Shown in pieces: positions 7,477-15,476 of a stretch of DNA of 59,617 nucleotides; position 1 is the stretch's first letter; each line of letters begins with the position of its first letter. The DNA is from Chloroflexota bacterium (lineage in GTDB: Bacteria > Chloroflexota > Dehalococcoidia > Bin125). The stretch spans positions 1 through 59,617 of the forward strand of contig QGNQ01000011.1 of assembly GCA_003228175.2 (NCBI GenBank). Reading direction: 5' to 3'. The notes beneath the pieces were generated by a model. The model did no database searches. It was not told the origin of the DNA and was given only the letters and a program-made list of their open reading frames with translations. The translations under genes and the position numbers were made by a program.

Positions 7477-8613
7477 ATGCGCATTGTGCTGGCGCCCCAG
7501 GAGTTCAAAGGCAGCCTGACGGCGGCTGAGGCCGCCCACTCGATGCGGGATGGCGTGCTCCGTTCGGTTCCCGACGCAGAGATCGACTCCATTCCGCTCG
7601 CTGACGGCGGCCCCGGAACCGTGGAGGCCGTGGTGACGGCGGCCGGCGGGCGCTACTCGTTCGCCCGCGTCGAGGGGCCGTTGGGCGCCCCGGTGGATGC
7701 GCGCTGGGGCCGGATTGAGGACGGGCGCACCGCGATTATCGAGATGGCGGCGGCGTCGGGGTTGTTGCTGCTGCCGACGGAGGGACTGGATCCGCGTCGG
7801 GCGTCCACCGCGGGGACCGGCGAATTGATTCTGGCCGCGCTCGATGCGGGTGTGGAACGACTGCTGATCGGTGTCGGCGGCAGCGCCACGAACGATGGGG
7901 GCGCCGGTATGGCGGTCGCCTTGGGCGCGCGATTGCTTGACGATGCCGGGCGCGCACTGCCCCCCGGGGGCGGGGCGCTCGGCGGCCTCGCCGCGATCGA
8001 TGTTGCCGGGCTGGATCCCAGACTCGCATCGACAGAGGTCCGGGTGCTCGCCGATGTCAGCAACCCGCTCACCGGCCCCGATGGCGCGAGTGCGGTCTAC
8101 GGGCCGCAGAAGGGCGCAGACGCGGTCGCGATCGCGGAGTTAGATCGGGCACTGGCACACTTCGCCGACATCGTGGCGCGCGACGTGGGCATCGACGTGC
8201 TGACGACGCCGGGTGGCGGCGCGGCTGGTGGCCTGGGCGCAGGGTTGATTGCTTTCGCGGGCGCGCGCATCGAGCCGGGGATCGAGACGATCGCCACCGC
8301 CGTTCGTCTGGATGCGCGATTGGCCGGCTGCGACGTGGTGCTGACGGGTGAGGGATCGCTCGATCGGCAGTCGGCGTTCGGCAAGACGGTGGCGGGGGTG
8401 GCGCGACGGGCGGCGGCGGCCGGCGTGCCCTGCCTGGCGATCGGCGGGCGCGTGCGCGATGTCGAGAATGTCCGGGCGATCCCCGGCCTGACCGATGTCG
8501 AGGCGGCCGCGGTCGAGTCGGTACCGGACACGGAGGCGATGGAGCGGGCCGGGGCGTTGCTGGCGGAAGCGACGGCCCGCTTGGTGCAACGCTGGCAAGC
8601 AGCCACGATCTAG
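7477..8613 (+). CDS. Glycerate kinase (GlxK/GarK family)
   Basis: A 378-residue ATP:glycerate phosphotransferase. Diagnostic blocks are present from the first residues: APQEFKGSLTA, IPLADGGPGTVEA, IGVGGSATNDGGAG, GPQKGA, TPGGGAAGGLGAG and LTGEGSLDRQSAFGKT. The family phosphorylates D-glycerate to 2- or 3-phosphoglycerate, returning glyoxylate/serine-derived carbon to glycolysis; the position phosphorylated cannot be told from sequence. Length is normal. The gene appears to be transcribed alone without a leader. Its stop overlaps the convergent zincin stop by four bases. Confidence 0.93.
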   Translation: MRIVLAPQEFKGSLTAAEAAHSMRDGVLRSVPDAEIDSIPLADGGPGTVEAVVTAAGGRYSFARVEGPLGAPVDARWGRIEDGRTAIIEMAAASGLLLLPTEGLDPRRASTAGTGELILAALDAGVERLLIGVGGSATNDGGAGMAVALGARLLDDAGRALPPGGGALGGLAAIDVAGLDPRLASTEVRVLADVSNPLTGPDGASAVYGPQKGADAVAIAELDRALAHFADIVARDVGIDVLTTPGGGAAGGLGAGLIAFAGARIEPGIETIATAVRLDARLAGCDVVLTGEGSLDRQSAFGKTVAGVARRAAAAGVPCLAIGGRVRDVENVRAIPGLTDVEAAAVESVPDTEAMERAGALLAEATARLVQRWQAATI

Positions 8614-8978
8614 TAGGCGCCAATCTCGTGCAGGCGCTCGTCGTCGATACCGAAGTGGTGCGCCACCTCGTGCAAGACGGTGACCCGCACCTGCGCGACG
8701 ATGTCGTCCTCGGTCCGGCAGACGGACTCGATCGCTTCCTGGTAAATCAGGATGCGATCCGGCAGCGTGTTGCCGTAGTAGCTATCGCGCGAGGTCAGGG
8801 GTTGCCCCACGTAGAGCCCGAGCAGGCGGTCATGCGGGCCGATGCTCGCGTCCGCGCGCTCTTGCGGCGTGGGCCGCATGCGGACCAAGATCTCCACATT
8901 GTCCATTTGGTCCGCGAAGGCGGGCGGGATCGCCGCCGCCGCCGCCTCGACCAGTCGTCGAAATCGCGCACGATGCAT
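8610..8978 (-). CDS. Small zincin-like metallopeptidase family protein
   Basis: A 122-residue protein of the Zincin_1 (PF06262-type) family. The zinc site HEVAHHFGIDDERLHEIG near residue 102 gives the HExxH pair plus the downstream Asp/His/Glu typical of these mini-zincins. The N-terminal half contains the family blocks MDNVEILVRMRPT and LLGLYVGQPLTSR. The biological substrate of the family is unknown. An ATG preceded by TATGGT and six bases suggests a leaderless mRNA. It converges on and overlaps the glycerate kinase stop. Confidence 0.82.
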   Translation of the reverse strand: MHRARFRRLVEAAAAAIPPAFADQMDNVEILVRMRPTPQERADASIGPHDRLLGLYVGQPLTSRDSYYGNTLPDRILIYQEAIESVCRTEDDIVAQVRVTVLHEVAHHFGIDDERLHEIGAY

Positions 8979-8984
8979 GTATGC

Positions 8985-8990
8985 ACCATA
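8985..8990 (-). promoter_or_regulatory. -10 box TATGGT of a leaderless zincin mRNA
   Basis: On the minus strand TATGGT ends six bases before the ATG at 8978, with gcatac between and no Shine-Dalgarno. Confidence 0.55.
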
Positions 8991-9058
8991 CCGGCCCGTC
9001 AGGGTGAGCCCGCAGGCGCACCCCGTCGACCGCCTAAGGGAGAGGACCTACCGCGTCG

Positions 9059-9595
9059 ATGATCCTGCTGAGTCCGGCCGGCGTACCCGCGTCTCTGGCC
9101 GGCCAGTGCTCGGGGGTCATTGTGTCGTTTGCCGCTGTCGCCGCCGGCCGTCTGCGTCGTGGTCTTGGCTTCACGCGCCGGGGCCGTCTGGAGCGCCTGA
9201 TCGACCAGAGTCTGCGTGATGGCGTTGGCCTGCACCGGCAGGTGTTCACCGTTGCGGACCCCCCGATCGAGCAGGTCGCACTGCAGGACCTCTCCGGCGA
9301 CGTCACCTCCTGGGTGGAGCAAGCGATGGGCCGCACGCGTCGGCCGTACGGGATCGACCAGATGGCCGTTGGCCTGGCCTGCGCCCCGGCCAGCGGTGAT
9401 CCTTTCGCGACGGTCTCTTTGGGCGTGTTTCGTCCCAGCGAGTACTACCTGACGGGGGGGCTGCGCGACCAGATTGCGCAGTTCGTCCGCGCCTTGCCCA
9501 TGGAGCGGATTAACGACGAGCCGGAAGCGGTCCGGCTGGCGGCGGCGCTCTTCTCCTGGGGCGACCTGGCGCGCGCCACGGTGTTCAAGGATTGA
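9059..9595 (+). CDS. Hypothetical protein
   Basis: A 178-residue protein with no recognised family. The N terminus is moderately hydrophobic (VPASLAGQCSGVIVSFAAVAAG) then basic (RLRRGLGFTRRGRLERLI), so a membrane-proximal location is possible. The remainder is a mixed alpha/beta stretch with conserved-looking FRPSEYYLTGGLRDQIAQFVRALP. GAGAGG lies upstream of the ATG at 9059. It converges on the penicillin-binding protein gene with 31 bp between stops and has no operon partner, so context gives no functional clue. Confidence 0.55.
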   Translation: MILLSPAGVPASLAGQCSGVIVSFAAVAAGRLRRGLGFTRRGRLERLIDQSLRDGVGLHRQVFTVADPPIEQVALQDLSGDVTSWVEQAMGRTRRPYGIDQMAVGLACAPASGDPFATVSLGVFRPSEYYLTGGLRDQIAQFVRALPMERINDEPEAVRLAAALFSWGDLARATVFKD

Positions 9596-9626
9596 GGCTG
9601 CGTCCGGCGTCGCTGCCGGCGCGCCG

Positions 9627-11981
9627 TTACTCCAGCACCGGCACCCAGCCCGCGAACATTGTGCGCTCCAAGACGTTGCGAGCGATCGGACCCGCCACCG
9701 TCGAACCGGAGTCGCCGTCGTCGACCACGACCGTGACCAGCAGCGACGGCTCCGGTACGTCCGCGTAGACCACGAACCAGGCGTTGTTGCGGACCCCGTC
9801 GTCCTCTTCTTCCTCGTCCTCTGGCGTCGCGTCTTCCTCGCCCTCCGGCGGCGGCTCTTCTTCCTCGCGCTCCTCGAAGACGTCCTCCAGTCGCACGATC
9901 TCTTCGGCGGTGCCGGACTTCCCGGCGGCACGCACGCCGGAGCCCTGGAAGATGCGGAAGGCCGTGCCGCGGACGGTGGAGATGACTTCGCGGGTGCCTT
10001 GCTGCAGGATGGCGTGCGTCTGCGAGGAGATCGGCAGTACGCCGATCGCGGCCGCCGTGAAGCGCTCGACCACCACTCCCTCTGGGGTGCGCAGCGACTC
10101 GGCGGCGAGCGGCGTCCGGAGCACGCCGGTGGTGGCCAACGCGGAATAGGCGTTGGCGATCTGTAGGGGCGTCACGTCCAGAAAACCCTGGCCGATGCTG
10201 AAGTTGACCGTGTCGCCTGTGAACCAGAAGTCGTTGCGGTTGAGGTGTTTCCACTCGGGCCCCGGGTTGATGCCGGGCACCTCGCTGAGCCCTACGACGC
10301 CCGTCTCCCGCCCGAAGCCGAAGCCGGCGGAGTACTGCGTGAGCAGGTTCTCGTCCTGTAGGTGCAGCTCCATCCCCACCTGGTAGAAGAACGTGTTGCA
10401 GCTCTCCGCCAGCGCCTGCGTGATGTTGAGGTTGCCGGCGTTCACCTCTTTCCAGTTCTTCAGTGGCACGTCCGGCCCCAGCCCGAACCAGACGGAGTCG
10501 CAAGCCAGGAACGTTTCCAGCGTGTAGTCCAGGGCTTCCAATGCCGCGGCGGCGGTGACGATCTTGAAGGTCGAGCCCGGCGCGTAGGTCTCTTCCGTGA
10601 CGCGGTTGACGAACGGACGCGCCTCGTTCTCCAGGTATCGATCCAGGTCCTCCTGGCTGATCCCGCCCACGAAGTCGTTGGGATTGAAGCGTGGGAACGA
10701 GACCGCCGCGAGTAGATGGTTCGTGCGAGGGTCCATCACGATGATTGCGCCCGCGACGTCGCCCAGCGCAAGCTCCGCCGCCTGCTGCACGCGCAGGTCA
10801 ATCGTCAGGTACACGTCGCGCGCGGGCGTCGCGGGTCGTTCCGCCAGCTCCCGCGTCGTGGTGCCGTTGGGCGCGATGATCGTCAAGCGGCCGCCGCGCG
10901 TTCCGGCCAGCACGTCCTCGAAGATCGCCTCCGCCCCGTCGCGGCCGATCTGGTCGCCCGCCTGGAATCCCAGTGGCGCCAGTGTGTTCAGTTCCTCTTC
11001 GTTGACCTCGCTCATGAACCCGATGATGTGCGCCGCGACTTCCCCCTGGGGGTAGCGGCGGATGGTCTCGCGCTGCACCAGAATGCCGATCTCGGCCAGT
11101 TGCTCGAACTCCGCGATGAGCTGCGGCGAGGTGTTGTGGTCCAGCCGTACGATGGGAATGAAGAAGTAGGACGGCACCGGCTGGAAGACCAAGTTGCGCA
11201 CGGCGAGCTCATCCAGGCTGAGCTTGTCGACGAACGTCTGAATGACCAATTGTTCGTCCTCAATCAGGTCGTGCGAGACGCCGATCACCGCCTGTTCGCC
11301 CTTAACGGCGAGCGGTTCACCGTTGCGGTCCAGAATGTCGCCGCGGACTGGCACGTCGATGAATGTGTGGATCAGATTCCCCGGCTCGCCGAGTCCGGAG
11401 AAAATCAGGTCTGGCGTCCAGTCCAGCACCCAATTGGGTTGCCGCAGCGTGCGCACAAAGACTCGCTCCGCTACGTCACCAAAGAAATCCGTCTCGTAGA
11501 CCAAGTCGACTTCCAGCCCGGCGACGTTGGCGCCGGGCGGTGGCAGCACCTCCCAGCGCAGCCCGGTGATCGTTGCTTCACTCCAGATGTCATTGTGCCG
11601 CTCGACGAATGCATCGATGGCGATGCGGTCGCGCGCGTCGGTGCCGAGTAGCCGGTAGGCGTCCTCAAAGCGATCGGCGGCGACCAGCGCGAAGTACTTC
11701 TGGACCGATTCGAGAGCCGTCTCCGGCGGGATACTGACGTCAAGCAGCCGGTCGTTCGGGGTCGTTCCAACGAGGGGGCCGGCTTCGGTGGCTGTCGCCT
11801 CTTCGGTGGCCCCGCTCTGGGCCTGGGCCGACTGTGCCGCTGTTTGCTCCTCCGGTGACTCCGGAAAGAACTCGGAGAGGTCGCGATCGCCCTCGCCGCC
11901 GAACACGCAGGCAGCGCCGATCACGGCGCCGAGCACGACGAGTATCAAGAGGGTGAGCGCGGATTGCGGGCGCACGAGCAT
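9627..11981 (-). CDS. Class B penicillin-binding protein with NTF2-like N-terminal domain
   Basis: A 784-residue transpeptidase that should cross-link peptidoglycan outside the membrane. Order: membrane anchor (residues 7-29), acidic linker, NTF2/MecA_N-like domain (about 80-210), PBP dimerisation domain (from VPVRGDILDRNGEPLAVKGE), transpeptidase domain. Active-site motifs are STFK (Ser470, Lys473), SCN (Ser527) and KSG (Lys688). The MecA_N-like part is shared with PBP2a-type enzymes but alone does not show beta-lactam resistance. Unusually, a Glu/Asp/Pro-rich insert of about 35 residues directly follows KSGTAEE. I start at ATG 11981: the frame remains open upstream for another 290 codons, but that stretch is the antisense of a lipoprotein gene. 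Confidence 0.92.
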   Translation of the reverse strand: MLVRPQSALTLLILVVLGAVIGAACVFGGEGDRDLSEFFPESPEEQTAAQSAQAQSGATEEATATEAGPLVGTTPNDRLLDVSIPPETALESVQKYFALVAADRFEDAYRLLGTDARDRIAIDAFVERHNDIWSEATITGLRWEVLPPPGANVAGLEVDLVYETDFFGDVAERVFVRTLRQPNWVLDWTPDLIFSGLGEPGNLIHTFIDVPVRGDILDRNGEPLAVKGEQAVIGVSHDLIEDEQLVIQTFVDKLSLDELAVRNLVFQPVPSYFFIPIVRLDHNTSPQLIAEFEQLAEIGILVQRETIRRYPQGEVAAHIIGFMSEVNEEELNTLAPLGFQAGDQIGRDGAEAIFEDVLAGTRGGRLTIIAPNGTTTRELAERPATPARDVYLTIDLRVQQAAELALGDVAGAIIVMDPRTNHLLAAVSFPRFNPNDFVGGISQEDLDRYLENEARPFVNRVTEETYAPGSTFKIVTAAAALEALDYTLETFLACDSVWFGLGPDVPLKNWKEVNAGNLNITQALAESCNTFFYQVGMELHLQDENLLTQYSAGFGFGRETGVVGLSEVPGINPGPEWKHLNRNDFWFTGDTVNFSIGQGFLDVTPLQIANAYSALATTGVLRTPLAAESLRTPEGVVVERFTAAAIGVLPISSQTHAILQQGTREVISTVRGTAFRIFQGSGVRAAGKSGTAEEIVRLEDVFEEREEEEPPPEGEEDATPEDEEEEDDGVRNNAWFVVYADVPEPSLLVTVVVDDGDSGSTVAGPIARNVLERTMFAGWVPVLE

Positions 11982-12013
11982 GAACTGCCTAGGCCCCCGC
12001 CTTCGTGTGCGCC

Positions 12014-12019
12014 ATTGTA
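12014..12019 (-). promoter_or_regulatory. -10 box TACAAT for the penicillin-binding protein gene
   Basis: TACAAT on the minus strand would start transcription near 12007, giving a leader of about 26 bases before ATG 11981. It lies back to back with the -10 box of the divergent lipoprotein gene. I see no convincing -35. Confidence 0.5.
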
Positions 12020-12067
12020 GCCAACGGAACTGAACGGTGCGAGCCACCGTCTTCCAATCGGAGGTCG

Positions 12068-12073
12068 TACGAT
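12068..12073 (+). promoter_or_regulatory. -10 box TACGAT of a leaderless lipoprotein mRNA
   Basis: TACGAT ends seven bases before the ATG at 12081, with ccggcat between and no Shine-Dalgarno. Confidence 0.6.
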
Positions 12074-12080
12074 CCGGCAT

Positions 12081-13301
12081 ATGAAGTTGACGCCCGCGGG
12101 CCACCGCGCGTTCCCGTTTCACCTCGCCGCGGTTGTGCTGCTGGCGCTGTTCGTCGCGGCGTGTAGCAGCGACGGCGAGGCGGAGCCTTCCCGGGAGGCG
12201 TCCCCCGAACAACCGTCGGCCGCACCGTCGGACGAGGCAGGGCAGGCGTCCGACGCGATCGCGCCGGCCTCCCGCGACGCGCCCACGCCGCTTCCCCGCA
12301 GCGGGCCCGCGCGTCCGTACGCGCTGGGCTTCACCGCGACTCCCGCCGTGCTGACGCCCGATGCGTACGTCGACGTGTTCGACGAGGCCGCGCTCCGCGC
12401 GGACGTGATAATGATCCAACGCCCCGTCGCCTGGACGGAAGTGCGGCCCGGCGGCAGCATTTCTCCCTCGACACGCGCCACGATTGAGTGGGAGCGGCAG
12501 CTGATTGCAGATCGCGGGCTGGACCTGCTCTTCGCGATCGATCCGTGGCAGGCGGCCAACCGTGGCCGGCTGGCCGGCGAGGCGCCCGGCGAGGGGTTCC
12601 GCGACGCGAGCGTGACCCGCGACTACGTTGCCTACGCGGAGTTCGTGGTGCGGGAGTACCGTCCCCGTTGGCTGGCGCTGGCCGTTGACTTGGACGCCGT
12701 TGCGCGGTCCCGTCCCGAGGACCTGGACGCCATTGAGGCGGCCTACCGGCGGGCCTACGCGGCCGTCAAAGCGATCGCACCCGAGACTCGCATCTTCGCG
12801 ACATTCCAATTGGAAGACTTGCAGGGACTGCTGCCCTGGTCGACGCACACGCCGCAATGGTCGTTACTGCTGCGCTTCGACGATGTGCTCGACGTGCTGG
12901 CGGTGAGCAGCTTCCCGTCGCTGATTTTCCCCTTCGCCAGCGATATTCCCGACACGTACTACTCGCGCCTGGACGCCTTCCAGAAGCCCGTGGCGCTCGT
13001 GCCCAGTGGATTTGCGTCGGCGCCGGGTCGGAACGGGGTCACCTTTGGGACCGTGCGTGGGCAGCAGCAGTTCCTGCGCCGCGTTCTGGCCGAGGCGGAG
13101 GCCGGCGCCTGGGAGTTGGTCGTCTGGATCTCCCCCGACGATCCCGCCTTCGCGACGGAGCCCCCGTTTGATCTCTTCGCGCAGATGGGGATGCGGGCCG
13201 CCGGGGGGGTGGAGAAGCCCGCTTGGAGCGTTTGGGTGCAGAGTGCGATTCGCCCCTGGCAGCCCGCCCCGGCGGAAGGCGCCGGCGCGGCGACGGACTG
13301 A
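12081..13301 (+). CDS. Lipoprotein with a glycoside-hydrolase-like TIM-barrel domain
   Basis: A 406-residue exported lipoprotein. The signal peptide ends in the lipobox FVAAC, giving an acylated Cys near residue 28, followed by a Ser/Pro/Ala-rich tether to about residue 80. The remainder reads like a TIM-barrel glycosidase (YALGFTATPAVLTPDAY, IMIQRPVAWTEV, DLLFAIDPWQ, RWLALAVDLDAV, ELVVWISPDDPAF), but I cannot identify the paired catalytic Glu residues with confidence, so enzymatic activity is uncertain. It is divergent from the penicillin-binding protein gene and could act on cell-surface glycans (inference). Confidence 0.7.
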   Translation: MKLTPAGHRAFPFHLAAVVLLALFVAACSSDGEAEPSREASPEQPSAAPSDEAGQASDAIAPASRDAPTPLPRSGPARPYALGFTATPAVLTPDAYVDVFDEAALRADVIMIQRPVAWTEVRPGGSISPSTRATIEWERQLIADRGLDLLFAIDPWQAANRGRLAGEAPGEGFRDASVTRDYVAYAEFVVREYRPRWLALAVDLDAVARSRPEDLDAIEAAYRRAYAAVKAIAPETRIFATFQLEDLQGLLPWSTHTPQWSLLLRFDDVLDVLAVSSFPSLIFPFASDIPDTYYSRLDAFQKPVALVPSGFASAPGRNGVTFGTVRGQQQFLRRVLAEAEAGAWELVVWISPDDPAFATEPPFDLFAQMGMRAAGGVEKPAWSVWVQSAIRPWQPAPAEGAGAATD

Positions 13302-13372
13302 AGCCCACTTTACTGTTGGCAGGGCCATGTACTCTCGTTGCATTCTCGGACCGCGACTTCCGACGCCGGGCG

Positions 13373-13391
13373 CGTCTCGCGGGGCGAGACG
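13373..13391 (+). promoter_or_regulatory. Leader hairpin before the FrnE selenoprotein gene
   Basis: Eight perfect base pairs (13373-13380 with 13384-13391) close on a GGG loop, immediately before the AGAGGGGG ribosome-binding region and ATG 13404. It could be a leader regulatory hairpin or a terminator for upstream transcription. A possible -10, TACTCT, lies upstream at about 13330. Confidence 0.45.
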
Positions 13392-13403
13392 AGAGGGGGC
13401 GGG

Positions 13404-14129
13404 ATGACCCAAGGATCGGCCGAAGTCACCTACAGCGAAGCGGAGCCCATGCGGGTGGCGGTGGTGTCCGACTACATCTGACCATGGTGCTATATCGGCA
13501 TGGCGCGCGTGGACCAGATGGTTCGCGAGTTCGCCGTCGAGGTCGAGTGGGTTCCATTCGAACTGCACCCAGACATCCCTGCGCAGGGCGCGGAGAAGGA
13601 CCCCAGCCAGAGTCGGCCGGATGTCCGAGAGCGCCTCTACGCCCAAGCCCAGGCGGACGGTCTGCCGATGACCACGAACCCCTATCGCTCCAATGGGCAC
13701 CACGCGCTCGAAGCCGCCGAGTGGGCCCGTGAGGACAGCCCGGAGACCTTCGATCAGGTCCACCGGGCGCTGTTTCAGGCCTACTTCGCCGGCGCCGCGA
13801 ACATCAGCACGATCGACCAGGTCGACAGCGCGGTCGTCCAGACGGGCGTCGATCGGGCGTCGATGCGGGCGGCGTTGGAGGCCGGGACCTACCGACAACG
13901 GGTCGATGAGTACACGCAGCTCGCGCGCGGCAACGGGATCAACGGCACGCCCACGTTCATCCTGGACGACAAGTTCGTGATCTCCGGCGCGCAAGACTGG
14001 GGCGTCTTCGAGAACATCCTGACGCGATTGGGTGTGCCGCGCCGCGCCGGTGTGGAGCCGCTCCCGGCGGTCGAATCGATGGGGACGCGGGACGTGGCGC
14101 CGCTCGATCGGGCCGACCACGCGGACTGA
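13404..14129 (+). CDS. FrnE-type DsbA oxidoreductase, probable UxxC selenoprotein with in-frame UGA
   Basis: Read through one TGA (13479-13481), this is a 241-residue DsbA/FrnE thioredoxin-fold protein. The frame gives VVSDYI-[TGA]-PWCYIG, exactly where FrnE proteins have ICPWCYIG, so the TGA replaces the first Cys of the CPWC redox site (Sec26, Cys29). The rest is intact: ELHPDIPAQG, a helical insert, and the cis-Pro loop NGTPTFIL with ISGAQDW. The upstream 25 codons are open with SD AGAGGGGG, and an 8-bp hairpin 34 bases after the UGA fits a bacterial SECIS. A nonsense mutation or sequencing error is the alternative. Starting at the next ATG (13500) would delete the active site. The next gene, an acyl-CoA dehydrogenase, begins 16 bases after the stop. 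Confidence 0.78.
13508..13527 (+). promoter_or_regulatory. Candidate bacterial SECIS hairpin
   Basis: Within the FrnE coding region, 13508-13515 pairs with 13520-13527 (eight pairs, two of them G-U) around a four-base loop AGAT. The loop begins 34 bases after the UGA and has G at its second position, as in bacterial SECIS models I recall. A second fold nearer the UGA, 13487-13493 with 13500-13506, is also possible but its loop lacks an early G. Confidence 0.55.
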
Positions 14130-14145
14130 GCCAGGAGGCAGCGTC

Positions 14146-15330
14146 ATGGACTTTCGCGACAACACGGTTTTGGCTGAGTTCCGCACGGAGATCCGAGACT
14201 TCATCGGCGAGCACTTGCCGGCCGATTGGGCCACCCGTGGCGGCGACGACGACGGGGGCTACGGTGCGCGCGCGATTGATCAGACGCGTGCGTTCCAACG
14301 GGCCCTGGCGGATCGGCAGTGGCTGACGATGGCCTGGCCCGTGGAGTACGGCGGCCTGGGGGCATCGCATTGGCAACAACTGATCATGAATGAGGAAATG
14401 GCCTACCACCGCGCGCCCGGCGTGGGATCCAATATGGGCGTGATGTGGGTGGGGCCGGCCCTGCTGCTCTACGGCAGCGACGCACAGAAAGCGCAGCACG
14501 TGCGCGCCATCTCCGAAGGGGATGTCTGGTGGTGCACGCTCTACTCCGAGCCGGGGGCCGGCAGTGATCTCGCCGCCATGCAGACGCGCGCCGTGGAGGA
14601 TGGCGACGACTACGTGATCAACGGGCAGAAGATTTGGACGTCGGGCGCCCATCAGTCGGATTGGGGCTGGCTCGCCGCGCGGACGGACCCGGACGCGCCG
14701 AAGCACAAGGGCATCACGATGTTCATGGTGGACATGCAGAGTCCAGGCGTCACGGTGCGGCCGCTGGTCAACATGGCGGACGGCCACTCCTTCAACGAGG
14801 TGTTCTTTGAGGATGTGCGGGTGCCAAAGAGCAGCGTCGTGGGTGAGGTGAATCGCGGTTGGTACCACATGGCCGTCGCCCTGGACTTCGAGCGCTCGGG
14901 GATCCGCAGCTTCTCTGTGGGGCGTCGCATTGTGGAGGAGTACGCGGACTACACCCGCTCGCATCCGGAGACCGGCGAGCGGCGGCCCAGCCTGCGATAC
15001 GACCTCGCCGATCGTGCAGTGGAGGTGGCAGTGGGCACCCATCTCGCCTACCGCATCACGGACCTGCAAACACGGGGAATCGTCGCGAACTACGAGTCAT
15101 CGGTCTCCAAGCTCTTTGGATCGGAGCTGGCCCAACGTATCCAGGCGACGGGCCTCGCGATGCTGGGCCCGTTTGGCGCGCTGACCGACGTTGACGATGG
15201 GTGGGCGCCCCTGCGGGGCCGGGTGGGTCGCGGTTACGTGCAGGCGGTGAGTTCCACGATCGCCGCCGGGACCAGCGAGATTCAACGGGGCATCATTGCG
15301 ACGCGGGGGCTGGGACTGCCGCGCGGCTAG
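14146..15330 (+). CDS. Acyl-CoA dehydrogenase
   Basis: A 394-residue flavoprotein that introduces an alpha-beta double bond into an acyl-CoA and passes electrons to ETF. Family blocks are clear: MAWPVEYGGLGASHWQQLIM, WWCTLYSEPGAGSDLAAMQT (FAD/substrate loop), INGQKIWTSGAHQSDWGWLA, and the C-terminal AGTSEIQRGIIATRGLGLPR. Substrate chain cannot be predicted. AGGAGG (14133-14138) precedes the ATG at 14146, which is also where homology begins. It sits 16 bases after the FrnE selenoprotein gene, so both are likely on one transcript. EtfAB and EtfD encoded near 47-52 kb would be its electron acceptors. Confidence 0.93.
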   Translation: MDFRDNTVLAEFRTEIRDFIGEHLPADWATRGGDDDGGYGARAIDQTRAFQRALADRQWLTMAWPVEYGGLGASHWQQLIMNEEMAYHRAPGVGSNMGVMWVGPALLLYGSDAQKAQHVRAISEGDVWWCTLYSEPGAGSDLAAMQTRAVEDGDDYVINGQKIWTSGAHQSDWGWLAARTDPDAPKHKGITMFMVDMQSPGVTVRPLVNMADGHSFNEVFFEDVRVPKSSVVGEVNRGWYHMAVALDFERSGIRSFSVGRRIVEEYADYTRSHPETGERRPSLRYDLADRAVEVAVGTHLAYRITDLQTRGIVANYESSVSKLFGSELAQRIQATGLAMLGPFGALTDVDDGWAPLRGRVGRGYVQAVSSTIAAGTSEIQRGIIATRGLGLPRG

Positions 15331-15476
15331 CGCCCGCCGGCGTCGAAGGCCAGGAAATCGACTCGGAGCTGGCGGGGCGGGATTCGCGTGCGATACGCTG
15401 CCGAGGGTCGCGACCGGGGCGCAGGCAGCGCTCCTGCTGCGAACAACGCTGCGGGGATCGACGAGAAGGGAATCCG

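Noticed and set aside
11900-11960. Lipoprotein signal (IGAAC) in the penicillin-binding protein
   Set aside because: Position -3 of the candidate lipobox is Gly and the helix continues past the Cys, so a membrane anchor is more likely.
11982-12857. Extending the penicillin-binding protein upstream by about 290 codons
   Set aside because: The extension is Arg/Gly-rich antisense of the lipoprotein gene; the membrane anchor starts at ATG 11981 and the promoter region lies just upstream.
13500-14129. Reading the FrnE gene as starting at ATG 13500
   Set aside because: This would remove the conserved first strand and the whole CxxC active site, while the upstream frame is open, homologous and has a ribosome-binding site apart from the single TGA.
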